64,000 nt of DNA from Ketobacter sp964016105 (GTDB taxonomy: Bacteria; Pseudomonadota; Gammaproteobacteria; Pseudomonadales; Ketobacteraceae). Below are positions 51,430 to 59,841 of the stretch, piece by piece; the first letter of the stretch is position 1, and every line of letters begins with the position of its first letter. The position numbers and the translations under genes were made by a program. The stretch spans positions 183,902 through 247,901 of the forward strand of contig CAXHEX010000007.1 in assembly GCA_964016105.1 (NCBI GenBank), given 5' to 3'. The notes under the pieces are model-generated. The model was not told where the DNA came from and made no database searches. It was given only the letters and a program-made list of their open reading frames with translations.

Positions 51430-51846
51430 TTAGCTTACTGTAGCAGCGACTTTTTCTTCCACTTCTTCGACGCTGTCTTTAACTATTTCGAGCTTTTTCT
51501 TGGCTTTGGTCTCTTCCAGCTTGCTGTTGCCTAATGTGACTAACTCGTCAAAAAACTGCTCGCCACTGTTAACTGCTTTGACTATCAAGCCTACGTAAGC
51601 GGTTTTGACCTGATCCAAGGACGACTTAACGTCTTCAAAGGGGGCCATAACGTCCTTCTTAAGCTGTTCCATAAAGGACTCTTCCGCATCCGCCTGTTCT
51701 TTCCCGGTTTTGACAAGTTCGTCGAATTGCTTGTTGCTCTCTTCCTTGAGCTTTACGTACAAGCCTCGCGAAGCAGTAATCACTTGGTCTACAGAGCTAT
51801 TGATTTGTTCCACTTGGTCTTTAACTCGTTCAGAAAATTCACTCAT
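51430..51846 (-). CDS. Phasin-like helical protein
   Basis: The 138-residue protein is almost entirely helical: MSEFSERVKDQVEQINSSVDQVITASRGLYVKLKEE, with a hydrophobic segment VKTAYVGLIVKAVNSGEQFFDELV resembling the phasin domain. Phasins coat polyhydroxyalkanoate granules. No PHA synthase or depolymerase is in the window, so the call rests on this resemblance. A stretch of Lys/Glu at the C-terminus ends in VAATVS. Confidence 0.55.
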   Translation of the reverse strand: MSEFSERVKDQVEQINSSVDQVITASRGLYVKLKEESNKQFDELVKTGKEQADAEESFMEQLKKDVMAPFEDVKSSLDQVKTAYVGLIVKAVNSGEQFFDELVTLGNSKLEETKAKKKLEIVKDSVEEVEEKVAATVS

Positions 51847-52086
51847 TTAATAATCCCTCATTGCTAAATGCGTTTATAAAAATGTGAATGTTACGCTGGA
51901 GTGCTACTACTATCTGCTTCTCGTTCAGCCTCTAAAGAGTAAACAAACAAATTAGAATGATAACCCTAATTTTCGGATTACTAGACTGGTTGGTCTAAAA
52001 GTGGGAGGGTTACGTCTCCGGTGCCATTGGGAAAATGGCGAAAATTTGTTTTAATCTCGTCCCAACATTGTTTGGAGGGTAGTCAC

Positions 52087-52785
52087 ATGAGCGAAACCCG
52101 CTGGTATTTGGGTTTTGGAGCATCGCAAACGCTGTTTCAGTTAAACGAAGACTATAAAGCGTCGTTGATTGGCAGCAGTGATAAGGAGCAAGCCAAGCGG
52201 CTTCAGGAGTTGCTGACGTGCTTTGCTGACGAGTGTTTAAACCAGTATTTCATAGTTCCCGTTGAGAAAGTTAAGGTAAATCCGGTAGGGCGAAAGATTG
52301 TATTTGGTGGCGTCTCAGCCATTAAAAAAACAATTCACCTGACATTAAAACAGGTGACTAAAAAAATGTCTGCCCAAGACAGGGCGCAAATGGCCGAGTA
52401 CATTGATAATTTACTGTTACCTCTGCGTGAGAGTTCCCGTTATCCAACCTATGTGGCTCTGGAAATAAGTGACAATCTTCGCAATCGATTGGGACAAGCG
52501 GTGACCGAAGGCCGAAATCAGAGCCCCGCGGCAGTATCCAGTGATTACTCTGATGCGTTGTGCGAACTGATTGAAGTGGCCCTGGATGGCTATATGAATC
52601 GTCCCTTAGGCATGATGAAATTAGGCCGGGTGATGAACAAGATCACCTCGGTTGCCAGTGATACTATTCGGGGTGCAGCTCAAACCATCGTTAAGAAAGT
52701 AATCGGTTCCATGAGCGACAGAGAAATGATGGGGTTTTTTGACTTCTCTGAGTCCATTCTTTATCCCCAACCCGCTCACAGCTAA
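52087..52785 (+). CDS. Conserved hypothetical protein, helical
   Basis: The 232-residue product starts at ATG 52087 (GGAGG at 52074-52078, eight bases away); an upstream in-frame start at 52021 lies in non-family sequence. It is largely helical with few hydrophobic runs and no signal peptide, so it is probably cytoplasmic. Notable segments are WYLGFGASQTLFQLN, RESSRYPTYVALEISDNLR and MMGFFDFSESILYPQ. I recognise no family. It faces away from the phasin-like gene across a 240-base gap. Confidence 0.6.
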   Translation: MSETRWYLGFGASQTLFQLNEDYKASLIGSSDKEQAKRLQELLTCFADECLNQYFIVPVEKVKVNPVGRKIVFGGVSAIKKTIHLTLKQVTKKMSAQDRAQMAEYIDNLLLPLRESSRYPTYVALEISDNLRNRLGQAVTEGRNQSPAAVSSDYSDALCELIEVALDGYMNRPLGMMKLGRVMNKITSVASDTIRGAAQTIVKKVIGSMSDREMMGFFDFSESILYPQPAHS

Positions 52786-52831
52786 GCTCTTGGTCTTCTA
52801 GCATGGGCGTACCCCAGCTGGAAGGCCAGAC

Positions 52832-53212
52832 CTACAAAAGCTGATTCAGATTTTGCTGTACCCAATAAACATCGATCACGTTTCCCTGCAGCATCTTATC
52901 CAACGGTGAGCAATTCATCTTCTCTGATTGTATGTCTCGTAACCATTGAATGATCGCCGTATCCGTTGGGAACGAGTGCTTTAAGGTTTCTTCAATACTG
53001 AGGAGATAAGAAATCCGCTCCAGGGTGTCCCTTGGAATAGTTCCGGTTTTACCATTTTTCCAATTGGCGTATGTGGAAGTGGCTGTTAACCCCAAAAGCG
53101 TCATGGCTTCTGGGCGAGTTAACTGCCATCGATAGGCCATGCCAAAAAATCCCTTTAGCGCAAGTTGCGCAATGCCTCTACGGGCAGATACGTCCTGATT
53201 GTACATGTTCAT
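52832..53212 (-). CDS. Orphan Xre/MbcA/ParS-type antitoxin-like protein
   Basis: The 126-residue protein has an N-terminal helix-turn-helix (TRPEAMTLLGLTATSTYANWKNGKTGTIPRDTLERISYLLS) and a C-terminal DUF2384-like segment (SPLDKMLQGNVIDVYWVQQNL). This layout belongs to antitoxins that pair with RES-domain toxins. No RES gene is present on either side: the neighbours are the helical hypothetical and the acyl-CoA synthetase. It may be a solitary regulator or a remnant. GC composition looks like its neighbours. Confidence 0.72.
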   Translation of the reverse strand: MNMYNQDVSARRGIAQLALKGFFGMAYRWQLTRPEAMTLLGLTATSTYANWKNGKTGTIPRDTLERISYLLSIEETLKHSFPTDTAIIQWLRDIQSEKMNCSPLDKMLQGNVIDVYWVQQNLNQLL

Positions 53213-53258
53213 CCATTCTTACCTGATTGACAGATATGTTTATAGCAAACACTAGAGA

Positions 53259-53285
53259 AAAGGCCAGCGTCCTAGCTCGGCCTTT
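53259..53285 (-). terminator. Terminator-like hairpin at the end of the atu operon
   Basis: AAAGGCC and GGCCTTT form a perfect 7-base-pair stem. On the minus strand TTTTC follows. It lies 37 bases past the acyl-CoA synthetase stop and probably ends the leftward terpene operon. Confidence 0.7.
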
Positions 53286-53322
53286 GCCTATTCACGGCCA
53301 TCATAAGTAAATAATTTTCAGC

Positions 53323-55161
53323 TCAATAACGGTATTTACCCTCGCAAATTTCATTGTAAGTATCCGCCTCCACTGGAACATATTCATTGCCATTAGGCAA
53401 AAGAGCGTACACCAGCTCTCCGTTGGTCTGTGCTGGATCAAACCCCTGTTCCTTTAAACTAGACTTCTGGTACTTAAAAGTTCCGGTGGTTTCCATTTGG
53501 TGCTTTATTCTCAGGAAAAGCGGCACAGCATAGGGGGGAAGGGAATCGTTGAGAAAGTCACAAAGATTTTTGAAGTCCAACTCTTCCAAGGGAACAGCGG
53601 GGGTGATTGAAGCCATTCCAGCTCGACCATTGGTATTGGGGATTTCTACCCCGTATACCACTGCTTCCGATATTTGTGGATAATTGCTGACAATGTTTTC
53701 CACTTCCGTGGTTGATACGTTCTCTCCTTTCCAGCGAAAGGTGTCCCCCAGTCGGTCCACAAATTGGGTATGGCCAAAACCGATATCCCGGAGCATATCC
53801 CCCGTGTTGAACCAACGATCTCCTTTCTTGAATACGTCCGTCAGAATGACTTTTTGCGTCTTTTCAGAGTCGGTATAGCCATCCAAGGGTGCTTTGTCGT
53901 TGATTTCTGCTATGAGTAAACCCTGGCCACCTTTTTTGACCTTTACCATAAGGCCGTTGAGTCCCCGAACTGGTGCTTCTAGTTCTTTGTCGTACTCAAC
54001 CAATGCCCAACTCATGGGTGAAAAACCCACCGTGTTATCGAAATTCAGCAAATTGGTGAAACCAATGTTGCCATCAGATGCCGCGTACAGTTCACAAATT
54101 TCATCGATAGCAAAGCGTTTTTTAAAGGGCATCCAAACGTTGGGGCGTAGACCGTTGCCAATCATTTTGCGCACGGGGTTTTTGGCGTCATCGGATTTTT
54201 CAGGTTGATCCATAAGATAGCGGCACAGCTCGCCCACATAGCCGATGGCGGTGGCGTTATATTTTCTGACGTCCTTCCAGAAGTTTGATGCGCTAAACCG
54301 GCGCCGCATGGCAAATCCCGCACTCCCGGCAATAGCGGAACCCCAGCACACACATAACCCGGTGGCATGGTATAGAGGCAGTGTTGAGTACATCACATCT
54401 TTGGGCCCCAGGCGCATGGCCATAATGCCAAAGCCACCATAGGATTTCATCCAGCGGCCGTGTTTGAAAATGCCCGCTTTAGGCAGCCCGGTGGTGCCTG
54501 ATGTGTATATATAAAAGCAGGGGTCATCCTGATAAATGTTATTGGTGGAATCTGGATTATGGGCTGGACTAGTGGCGGATTCGATGGCCAGGTTAATGTA
54601 TCCCTTAGGGGCTGTGCCTGGATCCTTGGTGGTATCCTGGTCAGCCAGGTAAAAGACTTTGTCGTCTTCCACGGTGAGCTGATGCCTTACTTCATCAAAT
54701 GGCTCGGCTAGTTCAGCACCGATGACGGCGGCTTTTGGTTTAACCAAATTGAAGCTATGGGTTAGCACATCGCCAGTTTGAGAAGTGTTGAGCATGGCAC
54801 TCACGGCACCGGTCTTGGAGACTGCCAGCACAGTAGCCAGCAGTTCCGGGCGGTTTTCAATGAACACCCCCACAACATCGCCCTTTGTGATGCCCTGACT
54901 CATGAGGTAGTGGGCTATTCGATTACTCCATTGATTAAATTCGTCATAGCTGAAGCGAACATTTTCATAGAGTATTGCTGTACCCCTGGGGTTTTGCCGA
55001 ACTGCTTGCTCGAATGTCCATCCAAGTCCACAGGATTGGGTGGGGTCTGACATGGTTCCAATGCGCATTCCTTTAACCATGCGGGGCAGGTGACGCACAA
55101 TATATGGCGTTTTTCTGAGCATCTTACCCCATGTGATCACGTCAGTTGTGCTACTTGTCAT
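53323..55161 (-). CDS. atuH: FATP-type long-chain acyl-CoA synthetase (AtuH-like)
   Basis: Acyl-CoA synthetase of 612 residues. The ATP/AMP motif YIYTSGTTGLPKAGIFKH, the later YSTLPLYHATGL, and GDRWFNTGDMLRD are those of fatty-acid transport/very-long-chain synthetases. It should activate a terpenoid or branched fatty acid with CoA for the enzymes upstream. It follows the enoyl-CoA hydratase gene after 175 bases with no terminator, so it may share the operon or have a weak promoter. In Pseudomonas, atuH is also a synthetase (recalled). Substrate unproven. Confidence 0.78.
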   Translation of the reverse strand: MTSSTTDVITWGKMLRKTPYIVRHLPRMVKGMRIGTMSDPTQSCGLGWTFEQAVRQNPRGTAILYENVRFSYDEFNQWSNRIAHYLMSQGITKGDVVGVFIENRPELLATVLAVSKTGAVSAMLNTSQTGDVLTHSFNLVKPKAAVIGAELAEPFDEVRHQLTVEDDKVFYLADQDTTKDPGTAPKGYINLAIESATSPAHNPDSTNNIYQDDPCFYIYTSGTTGLPKAGIFKHGRWMKSYGGFGIMAMRLGPKDVMYSTLPLYHATGLCVCWGSAIAGSAGFAMRRRFSASNFWKDVRKYNATAIGYVGELCRYLMDQPEKSDDAKNPVRKMIGNGLRPNVWMPFKKRFAIDEICELYAASDGNIGFTNLLNFDNTVGFSPMSWALVEYDKELEAPVRGLNGLMVKVKKGGQGLLIAEINDKAPLDGYTDSEKTQKVILTDVFKKGDRWFNTGDMLRDIGFGHTQFVDRLGDTFRWKGENVSTTEVENIVSNYPQISEAVVYGVEIPNTNGRAGMASITPAVPLEELDFKNLCDFLNDSLPPYAVPLFLRIKHQMETTGTFKYQKSSLKEQGFDPAQTNGELVYALLPNGNEYVPVEADTYNEICEGKYRY

Positions 55162-55336
55162 ATTGCCCCCGATCCAAATTCGTTTTTATTCTAATTCTAT
55201 TTACAACCGCTCATTACGGCCAACATGTCGTCTGATCATGCCTGAAAATCACATCCCAGTACGATACCTTCATGGCCAGTCCTGTTCAAGTTATTGAAAC
55301 AAAGTTGGTGCTTTTGTCCCATGGAAAAGTAGCGGA

Positions 55337-56143
55337 TTATTTTGCCCATTGGGGATGACGTTTTTGTAGAAAAGCCGATGTGCCTTCCATTGCTTCAGGG
55401 CCGACAACAGCTTGGGCGAAGTCGTTAGCCGCTTGGTCCAGTAATGTGTTCATATTGTCAGAGTTCACCCGATGCAATAGAGCTTTGGTGGTGGCGTTAG
55501 CTTGTGGTGCGCATTTTTTTAAATCCATGAGAGCATGCTTAAGCTGTTGCTCCATTTCCGCTGGCGTTTCGCACAGCATGTGAGCAATACCTAAATTTAC
55601 GGCTTCTTCACCAGAAATACGTTGCCCTAACAGGGCCAATCGCCGGGCTTGTGTCAGGCCTATTCTTTGTACCACGAACGGCGCAATTTGTGCGGGAATT
55701 ACGCCTAATGTGGTCTCCGGTAAACCCATCTGGCATTGGCGCGAAGCGATGGCAAGATCGCTGATACAGGCCAGACCAAAGCCACCGCCCATAACGGCAC
55801 CCTCTAACAGACATATTACAACTTGAGGTAGATGATTTGCTTGTTCAATCATGGTGCCGAAGGCACGGTTCAATTCGTAAAATGGGTTGCTAGAGGGCGA
55901 GCTTTGGCTGTCCATTTCGCTACCGGCTTGGGCCATATCTTTGATATCGCCCCCAGCACAAAAATGATGTTCTGCACCGCGTAGTATCAGTGCCCGAAAC
56001 TTCAGGTTGTTTTCCAACTGCGAGAATACCTGGCGAAGCTCTTGCACCATTTGCAGGTTCATGGCATTGCGATATTGAGGCCGGTTCAGTGTCACTTGCA
56101 GAGCGAATTCTAACTCGGTCACTTGAATGGTTTGATAGTTCAT
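55337..56143 (-). CDS. atuE: Enoyl-CoA hydratase/isomerase (AtuE-like)
   Basis: The 268-residue crotonase-fold protein has the oxyanion-hole segments HHFCAGGDIKDM and LLEGAVMGGGFGLACISDLAI, with SRQCQMGLPETTLGVIPAQI next. Glu in GLPETTLG is the usual catalytic position. In the atu pathway AtuE hydrates isohexenylglutaconyl-CoA, and in leucine catabolism the paralogue LiuC acts on methylglutaconyl-CoA. Its place right after the dehydrogenase favours AtuE. Start ATG 56143 lies 7 bases after atuD. Confidence 0.82.
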   Translation of the reverse strand: MNYQTIQVTELEFALQVTLNRPQYRNAMNLQMVQELRQVFSQLENNLKFRALILRGAEHHFCAGGDIKDMAQAGSEMDSQSSPSSNPFYELNRAFGTMIEQANHLPQVVICLLEGAVMGGGFGLACISDLAIASRQCQMGLPETTLGVIPAQIAPFVVQRIGLTQARRLALLGQRISGEEAVNLGIAHMLCETPAEMEQQLKHALMDLKKCAPQANATTKALLHRVNSDNMNTLLDQAANDFAQAVVGPEAMEGTSAFLQKRHPQWAK

Positions 56144-56150
56144 GGCTGAC

Positions 56151-57314
56151 CTATTTTTTTGAAGGGAGTATATCCATGGTTTTGCATATGATGCCTAACA
56201 TGACCTCGTCGGCACCACCACCAATGGAGGCCAGTCTACTGTCGCGATAGGAGCGGGAAACCAGGTTGTCCCACATAAAGCCCATCCCACCCCAATACTG
56301 CAGGCAGCTGTCGGTCACCTCCCGGGCGAGCCTGCCGGCTTTCAGTTTACACATGGAAGCCAACTGCAGGGAACGTTGCGGACTGTCGCCATTGATGTAG
56401 CCTTCGCAGGTGCTGTACAGCAGAGCCCGTAGAGATTCAATCTCCGTTTGTAGTTCTGCAAGTCTGAAATGGATGGTTTGGTTATCTATGAGTTTCTGTC
56501 CAAATGCTTCCCTTTCTTTGGTGTAATCAATGGTGGCTTGAACCAGACCACTTAGCCCACCCACGGCATTGGCTGCGCCCCACATTCTTTCTTCTTGAAA
56601 CTGCATCATCTGAATAGTAAAACCCTGACCTTCCATGCCGATGAGATTGCGTTGTGGAACTCTTACGTTGTCGAAAAAAACCTGTGCCGTATCGGAAGAC
56701 CTCATGCCTAATTTGTCCAGCGGCTTAGACAGGCTGATGCCGTTGGCATCACGAGGCACCACAATGAGTGATTTGTTTTTATGCTTGGGGTCATCGCTGG
56801 TGTTTGCCAGCAGGCAGAACCAGTCGGCTTGTGTGGAGCTGGTGATCCACATTTTGCTGCCATTAATGACATAGTCATCGCCTTGCTTACGGGCCTGGGT
56901 TTTTATGGCGGCCACATCGGACCCTGCGCCCACCTCACTCACCGCAATGGAGGCCACCATGGCCCCTTGAATAGAGGGCACTAAATAATCGTTGCAGAGT
57001 TGTTCGCTACCAAATCGGGCAAGAGCGGGCGTTGCCATGTCGGTTTGCACTCCGATGGCCAAGGGTACGCCACCGCATTTCGCGCTGCCAAAAGCTTCTG
57101 CAGCAGCCAGGTTATAGGAATAGTCCAAACCCATACCGCCATATTGTTCTGGTTTGTTGATACCAAGCAAACCGAGATTGCCAAGCTTTTTAAACAGTTC
57201 ATGGGCGGGAAATGGAGGTTGAGATTCCCACAAGTCTACGTGGGGATCTATTTCTTTTTCCACAAAATTGCGCACTGTGCGGCACAGCTCATGGTGTTCT
57301 TGAGTGAATAACAT
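56151..57314 (-). CDS. atuD: Acyl-CoA dehydrogenase (citronellyl-CoA dehydrogenase, AtuD-like)
   Basis: FAD-dependent dehydrogenase of 387 residues: VSEVGAGSDVAAIKTQAR (flavin loop), SKMWITSSTQADWF, FDNVRVPQRNLIG, and the C-terminal SYRDSRLASIGGGADEVML with the catalytic Glu region. AtuD oxidises citronellyl-CoA to geranyl-CoA. Isovaleryl-CoA dehydrogenase is the closest alternative, but the gene order with AtuA, AtuB and AtuC-like genes supports terpenoid use. It lies 18 bases after atuC and 7 before atuE in one leftward operon. Confidence 0.83.
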   Translation of the reverse strand: MLFTQEHHELCRTVRNFVEKEIDPHVDLWESQPPFPAHELFKKLGNLGLLGINKPEQYGGMGLDYSYNLAAAEAFGSAKCGGVPLAIGVQTDMATPALARFGSEQLCNDYLVPSIQGAMVASIAVSEVGAGSDVAAIKTQARKQGDDYVINGSKMWITSSTQADWFCLLANTSDDPKHKNKSLIVVPRDANGISLSKPLDKLGMRSSDTAQVFFDNVRVPQRNLIGMEGQGFTIQMMQFQEERMWGAANAVGGLSGLVQATIDYTKEREAFGQKLIDNQTIHFRLAELQTEIESLRALLYSTCEGYINGDSPQRSLQLASMCKLKAGRLAREVTDSCLQYWGGMGFMWDNLVSRSYRDSRLASIGGGADEVMLGIICKTMDILPSKK

Positions 57315-57332
57315 GATTAGCTCCTGGTTTGC

Positions 57333-58949
57333 CTAGAATCGGGCTATTCCGAATGCGTTACTTTGCAATGGCCTTGCTTTAGCCTCGTTGTGGGTGTTTA
57401 AAACAAACCCTAAAATTTTTCTTGTATCCCTAGGGTCGATTAGTCCGTCATCCCATAAATGGGCGGTGCCGTAAAGGGCAGTGGATTGTTTATCTAAATT
57501 TGTGGCTGTGGTTTGTTCCAATAAATTCAGTACGTTTTCATCTGGTTCCATGCCCAAGGATTTTTGTTTTTGTTCCGCTACAATTCTTAAAACCTTGCCT
57601 GCCTGAGCCCCACCCATTACGGCCGTCTTGTTGTTTGGCCAAGCGAAGATAAAGTGAGGGTCCAGTCCGCGACCGCACATGGCATAGTTTCCGGCACCAT
57701 AGGAACCGCCCACCACCACCGAAAATTTTGCCACTCGGGCGTTGGCTACGGCCTGAATCATCTTTGAGCCGTGTTTGATAATGCCGTTGCGTTCCGATTC
57801 TGTGCCCACCATAAAACCGGTTGTGTTGTGCAGGAATAGCAGAGGTGTTTGTTTTTGGTCACAAAGTTGAATAAATTGCGCCGCCTTAGCGGCGCCCCTT
57901 GTGGTAATAGGGCCGTTATTACCAACAATACCAATGGTATGGCCGTAAATTTTGCTCCAACCGCAGACAGTCTGTGAGTCATAGGTATTTTTAAAATCCA
58001 AAAAGTCCGAGTCATCCACAATACGAGTGATGATTTCCCGGCAGTCATAGGGCATTTTTACGTCGCTGGGCACAACACCCAGTAATTCCTCTGGCGAGTA
58101 TCTGGGCTCTGCAAAAGTGGGTTGGGGTAAATGGGGGAGTTGTTCATTCCAGGGAATCTTAGCCATCACGTCTCGGGCAAGCTGAATGCCATGGGCGTCA
58201 TTTTCCGCAAGGTATTCTGCGGTGCCTGCTTCTGAACAATGGAGTTCCGCTCCACCCAATGATTCATCATCGGCTACTTCCCCTGTGGCCGCTTTCAGTA
58301 AGGGGGGGCCCGCCAGGAACATTTTGGTTTGGTTGCGAACGACGATAATGTAGTCCGACAGCCCCGGCTGATAAGCACCGCCGGCTGTGGCATTACCGTG
58401 TACCACGGTAATCTGAGGGATGCCTGCCGCCGACAGACGCGCCTGGTTGGCGAAAGTGCGGGCACCCTCCACAAAAATTTCACTGGCAAAGTTGAGGTTG
58501 GCGCCTCCACTTTCCGATAGGGTGATGGTAGGCAGCTTATTTTGGGCTGCGATTTCCTGCAGTCGTAATGATTTGTATAAACCGGACGGGGATATGGTGC
58601 CACCTTTTATGGCGCTGTTATTGGCTATGATCATGGAGCGTATACCAGAAACAAATCCGATACCCGCGATAATACCGCCACCCGCGCTGCTACCATCTTT
58701 GTCGTCATGCATCTGGTATCCTGCTAACGACATCAGCTCTAGAAAAGGAGATCCGTGATCCAGTAGGGATTCTATTCGTTGCCGGGGTAGCAGTTTGTTT
58801 TTTGCCTTAAATTTTTCCTTCGCTTTTTCTGCGTTTGCAACCACCTTGAGTTCGATGTTTTTGTACGCCTTAACATGGCTTTCCATGGTTTCTACATTGG
58901 TTTTGAAATGATCGCTGTTACAGCTTAATTCGCTTTCCAATAGGGGCAT
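57333..58949 (-). CDS. atuC: Acyl-CoA carboxylase beta subunit (geranyl-CoA carboxylase, AtuC-like)
   Basis: Carboxyltransferase of 538 residues. Residues RQRIESLLDHGSPFLEL, GGGIIAGIGFVSG, LSESGGANLN and TVVHGNATAGGAYQPGLSD belong to the N-terminal half. NTTGFMVGTESERNGIIKHGSKM and VVGGSYGAGNYAMCGRG belong to the acyl-CoA site. It resembles methylcrotonyl- and geranyl-CoA carboxylase beta subunits. Its alpha partner, a biotin carboxylase with biotin carrier (AtuF), is not in the window. It starts one base after atuB. Confidence 0.85.
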   Translation of the reverse strand: MPLLESELSCNSDHFKTNVETMESHVKAYKNIELKVVANAEKAKEKFKAKNKLLPRQRIESLLDHGSPFLELMSLAGYQMHDDKDGSSAGGGIIAGIGFVSGIRSMIIANNSAIKGGTISPSGLYKSLRLQEIAAQNKLPTITLSESGGANLNFASEIFVEGARTFANQARLSAAGIPQITVVHGNATAGGAYQPGLSDYIIVVRNQTKMFLAGPPLLKAATGEVADDESLGGAELHCSEAGTAEYLAENDAHGIQLARDVMAKIPWNEQLPHLPQPTFAEPRYSPEELLGVVPSDVKMPYDCREIITRIVDDSDFLDFKNTYDSQTVCGWSKIYGHTIGIVGNNGPITTRGAAKAAQFIQLCDQKQTPLLFLHNTTGFMVGTESERNGIIKHGSKMIQAVANARVAKFSVVVGGSYGAGNYAMCGRGLDPHFIFAWPNNKTAVMGGAQAGKVLRIVAEQKQKSLGMEPDENVLNLLEQTTATNLDKQSTALYGTAHLWDDGLIDPRDTRKILGFVLNTHNEAKARPLQSNAFGIARF

Positions 58950-58950
58950 G

Positions 58951-59841
58951 TTATTTGGTCTCTTTAGGGTTGGGCTCGGTCACCAGAAAATCTGGAATCA
59001 CTTCGCGATGGAAGCCGTCAAAGGCGGGGCAGTTGTTGTGGGCCTGAAGCGGGTAGATGGCCGTGTTGCCCTGGGAAGCAGCGCCATCCACTCTCACCGT
59101 GGTGCCACTAACGAAGGTGGCGGCCTCGCTGAGCAGAAAACAGATAACGGCACTGACCTCTGCTTCATTTCCCATTCTTCCCAAAGGGACCGCATTGGCT
59201 AAATTTTTTAATACTGATTTAAACCCTTCTGGGTAAGTGCTCATACCACTGGACGTGATCCAGCCTGGGGCCACGGCATTGACCCTCACACCCGCGCCAC
59301 CCCACTCATAGGCGGCGGTTTGGGTGAAATTAACCATGCCTGCTCGGGCGGCACCGGAGTGTCCCATGCCGGGCATTCCTGCCCACATATCTGCCACAAT
59401 GTTGACGATTGCGCCACCCTGTTTGCTCATGGATTGAGTAAACACCTCGCGGGCCATTAGGAAACCACCCGTAAGGTTCGTGGCTATAACGGCGTCCCAA
59501 CCCTTTTTATTAATGGCTAACAGCGGTGAGGGAAACTGGCCTCCGGCGTTGTTGACCAGGCCATGTAAATCTCCGTGGTTTTGAATCACTTCATTCACTA
59601 TTTGTTTTACTCTGTCTTCATCCCGTATGTCTCCGGTCTGGTAATGACAGATGCCGCCATCCTGCACAATTTCAGCTTGCACCGTTTTAAGCTTTTCTTC
59701 ATTGCGCCCAATAATCACCACACAGGCTCCTAATGAAGCCAGCTCGTGGGCGGTGCAGCGTCCAATTCCACTGCCGCCGCCGGTAACCAGTATGGTTTTA
59801 TCTTGAAAACAATTGGCTGCCAATATAGATCGATAGGTCAA
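58951..59841 (-). CDS. atuB: SDR-family oxidoreductase (AtuB-like, PECR-type)
   Basis: Classical short-chain dehydrogenase of 296 residues: TGGGSGIGRCT nucleotide loop, NNAGGQFPSP and APGWITSSG. The usual Tyr-x-x-x-Lys is not found; the segment is HSGAARAGMVN, which matches trans-2-enoyl-CoA reductase (PECR) family members that also lack the canonical Tyr. AtuB's exact reaction is unsettled. The gene overlaps atuA by four bases and precedes atuC by one base. It probably acts on an enoyl- or ketoacyl-CoA terpenoid. Confidence 0.8.
   Translation of the reverse strand: MTYRSILAANCFQDKTILVTGGGSGIGRCTAHELASLGACVVIIGRNEEKLKTVQAEIVQDGGICHYQTGDIRDEDRVKQIVNEVIQNHGDLHGLVNNAGGQFPSPLLAINKKGWDAVIATNLTGGFLMAREVFTQSMSKQGGAIVNIVADMWAGMPGMGHSGAARAGMVNFTQTAAYEWGGAGVRVNAVAPGWITSSGMSTYPEGFKSVLKNLANAVPLGRMGNEAEVSAVICFLLSEAATFVSGTTVRVDGAASQGNTAIYPLQAHNNCPAFDGFHREVIPDFLVTEPNPKETK

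Noticed and set aside
55273..55359. A 28-codon plus-strand frame in the gap between atuE and the synthetase gene
   Set aside because: It overlaps the end of atuE on the other strand and has no ribosome site.
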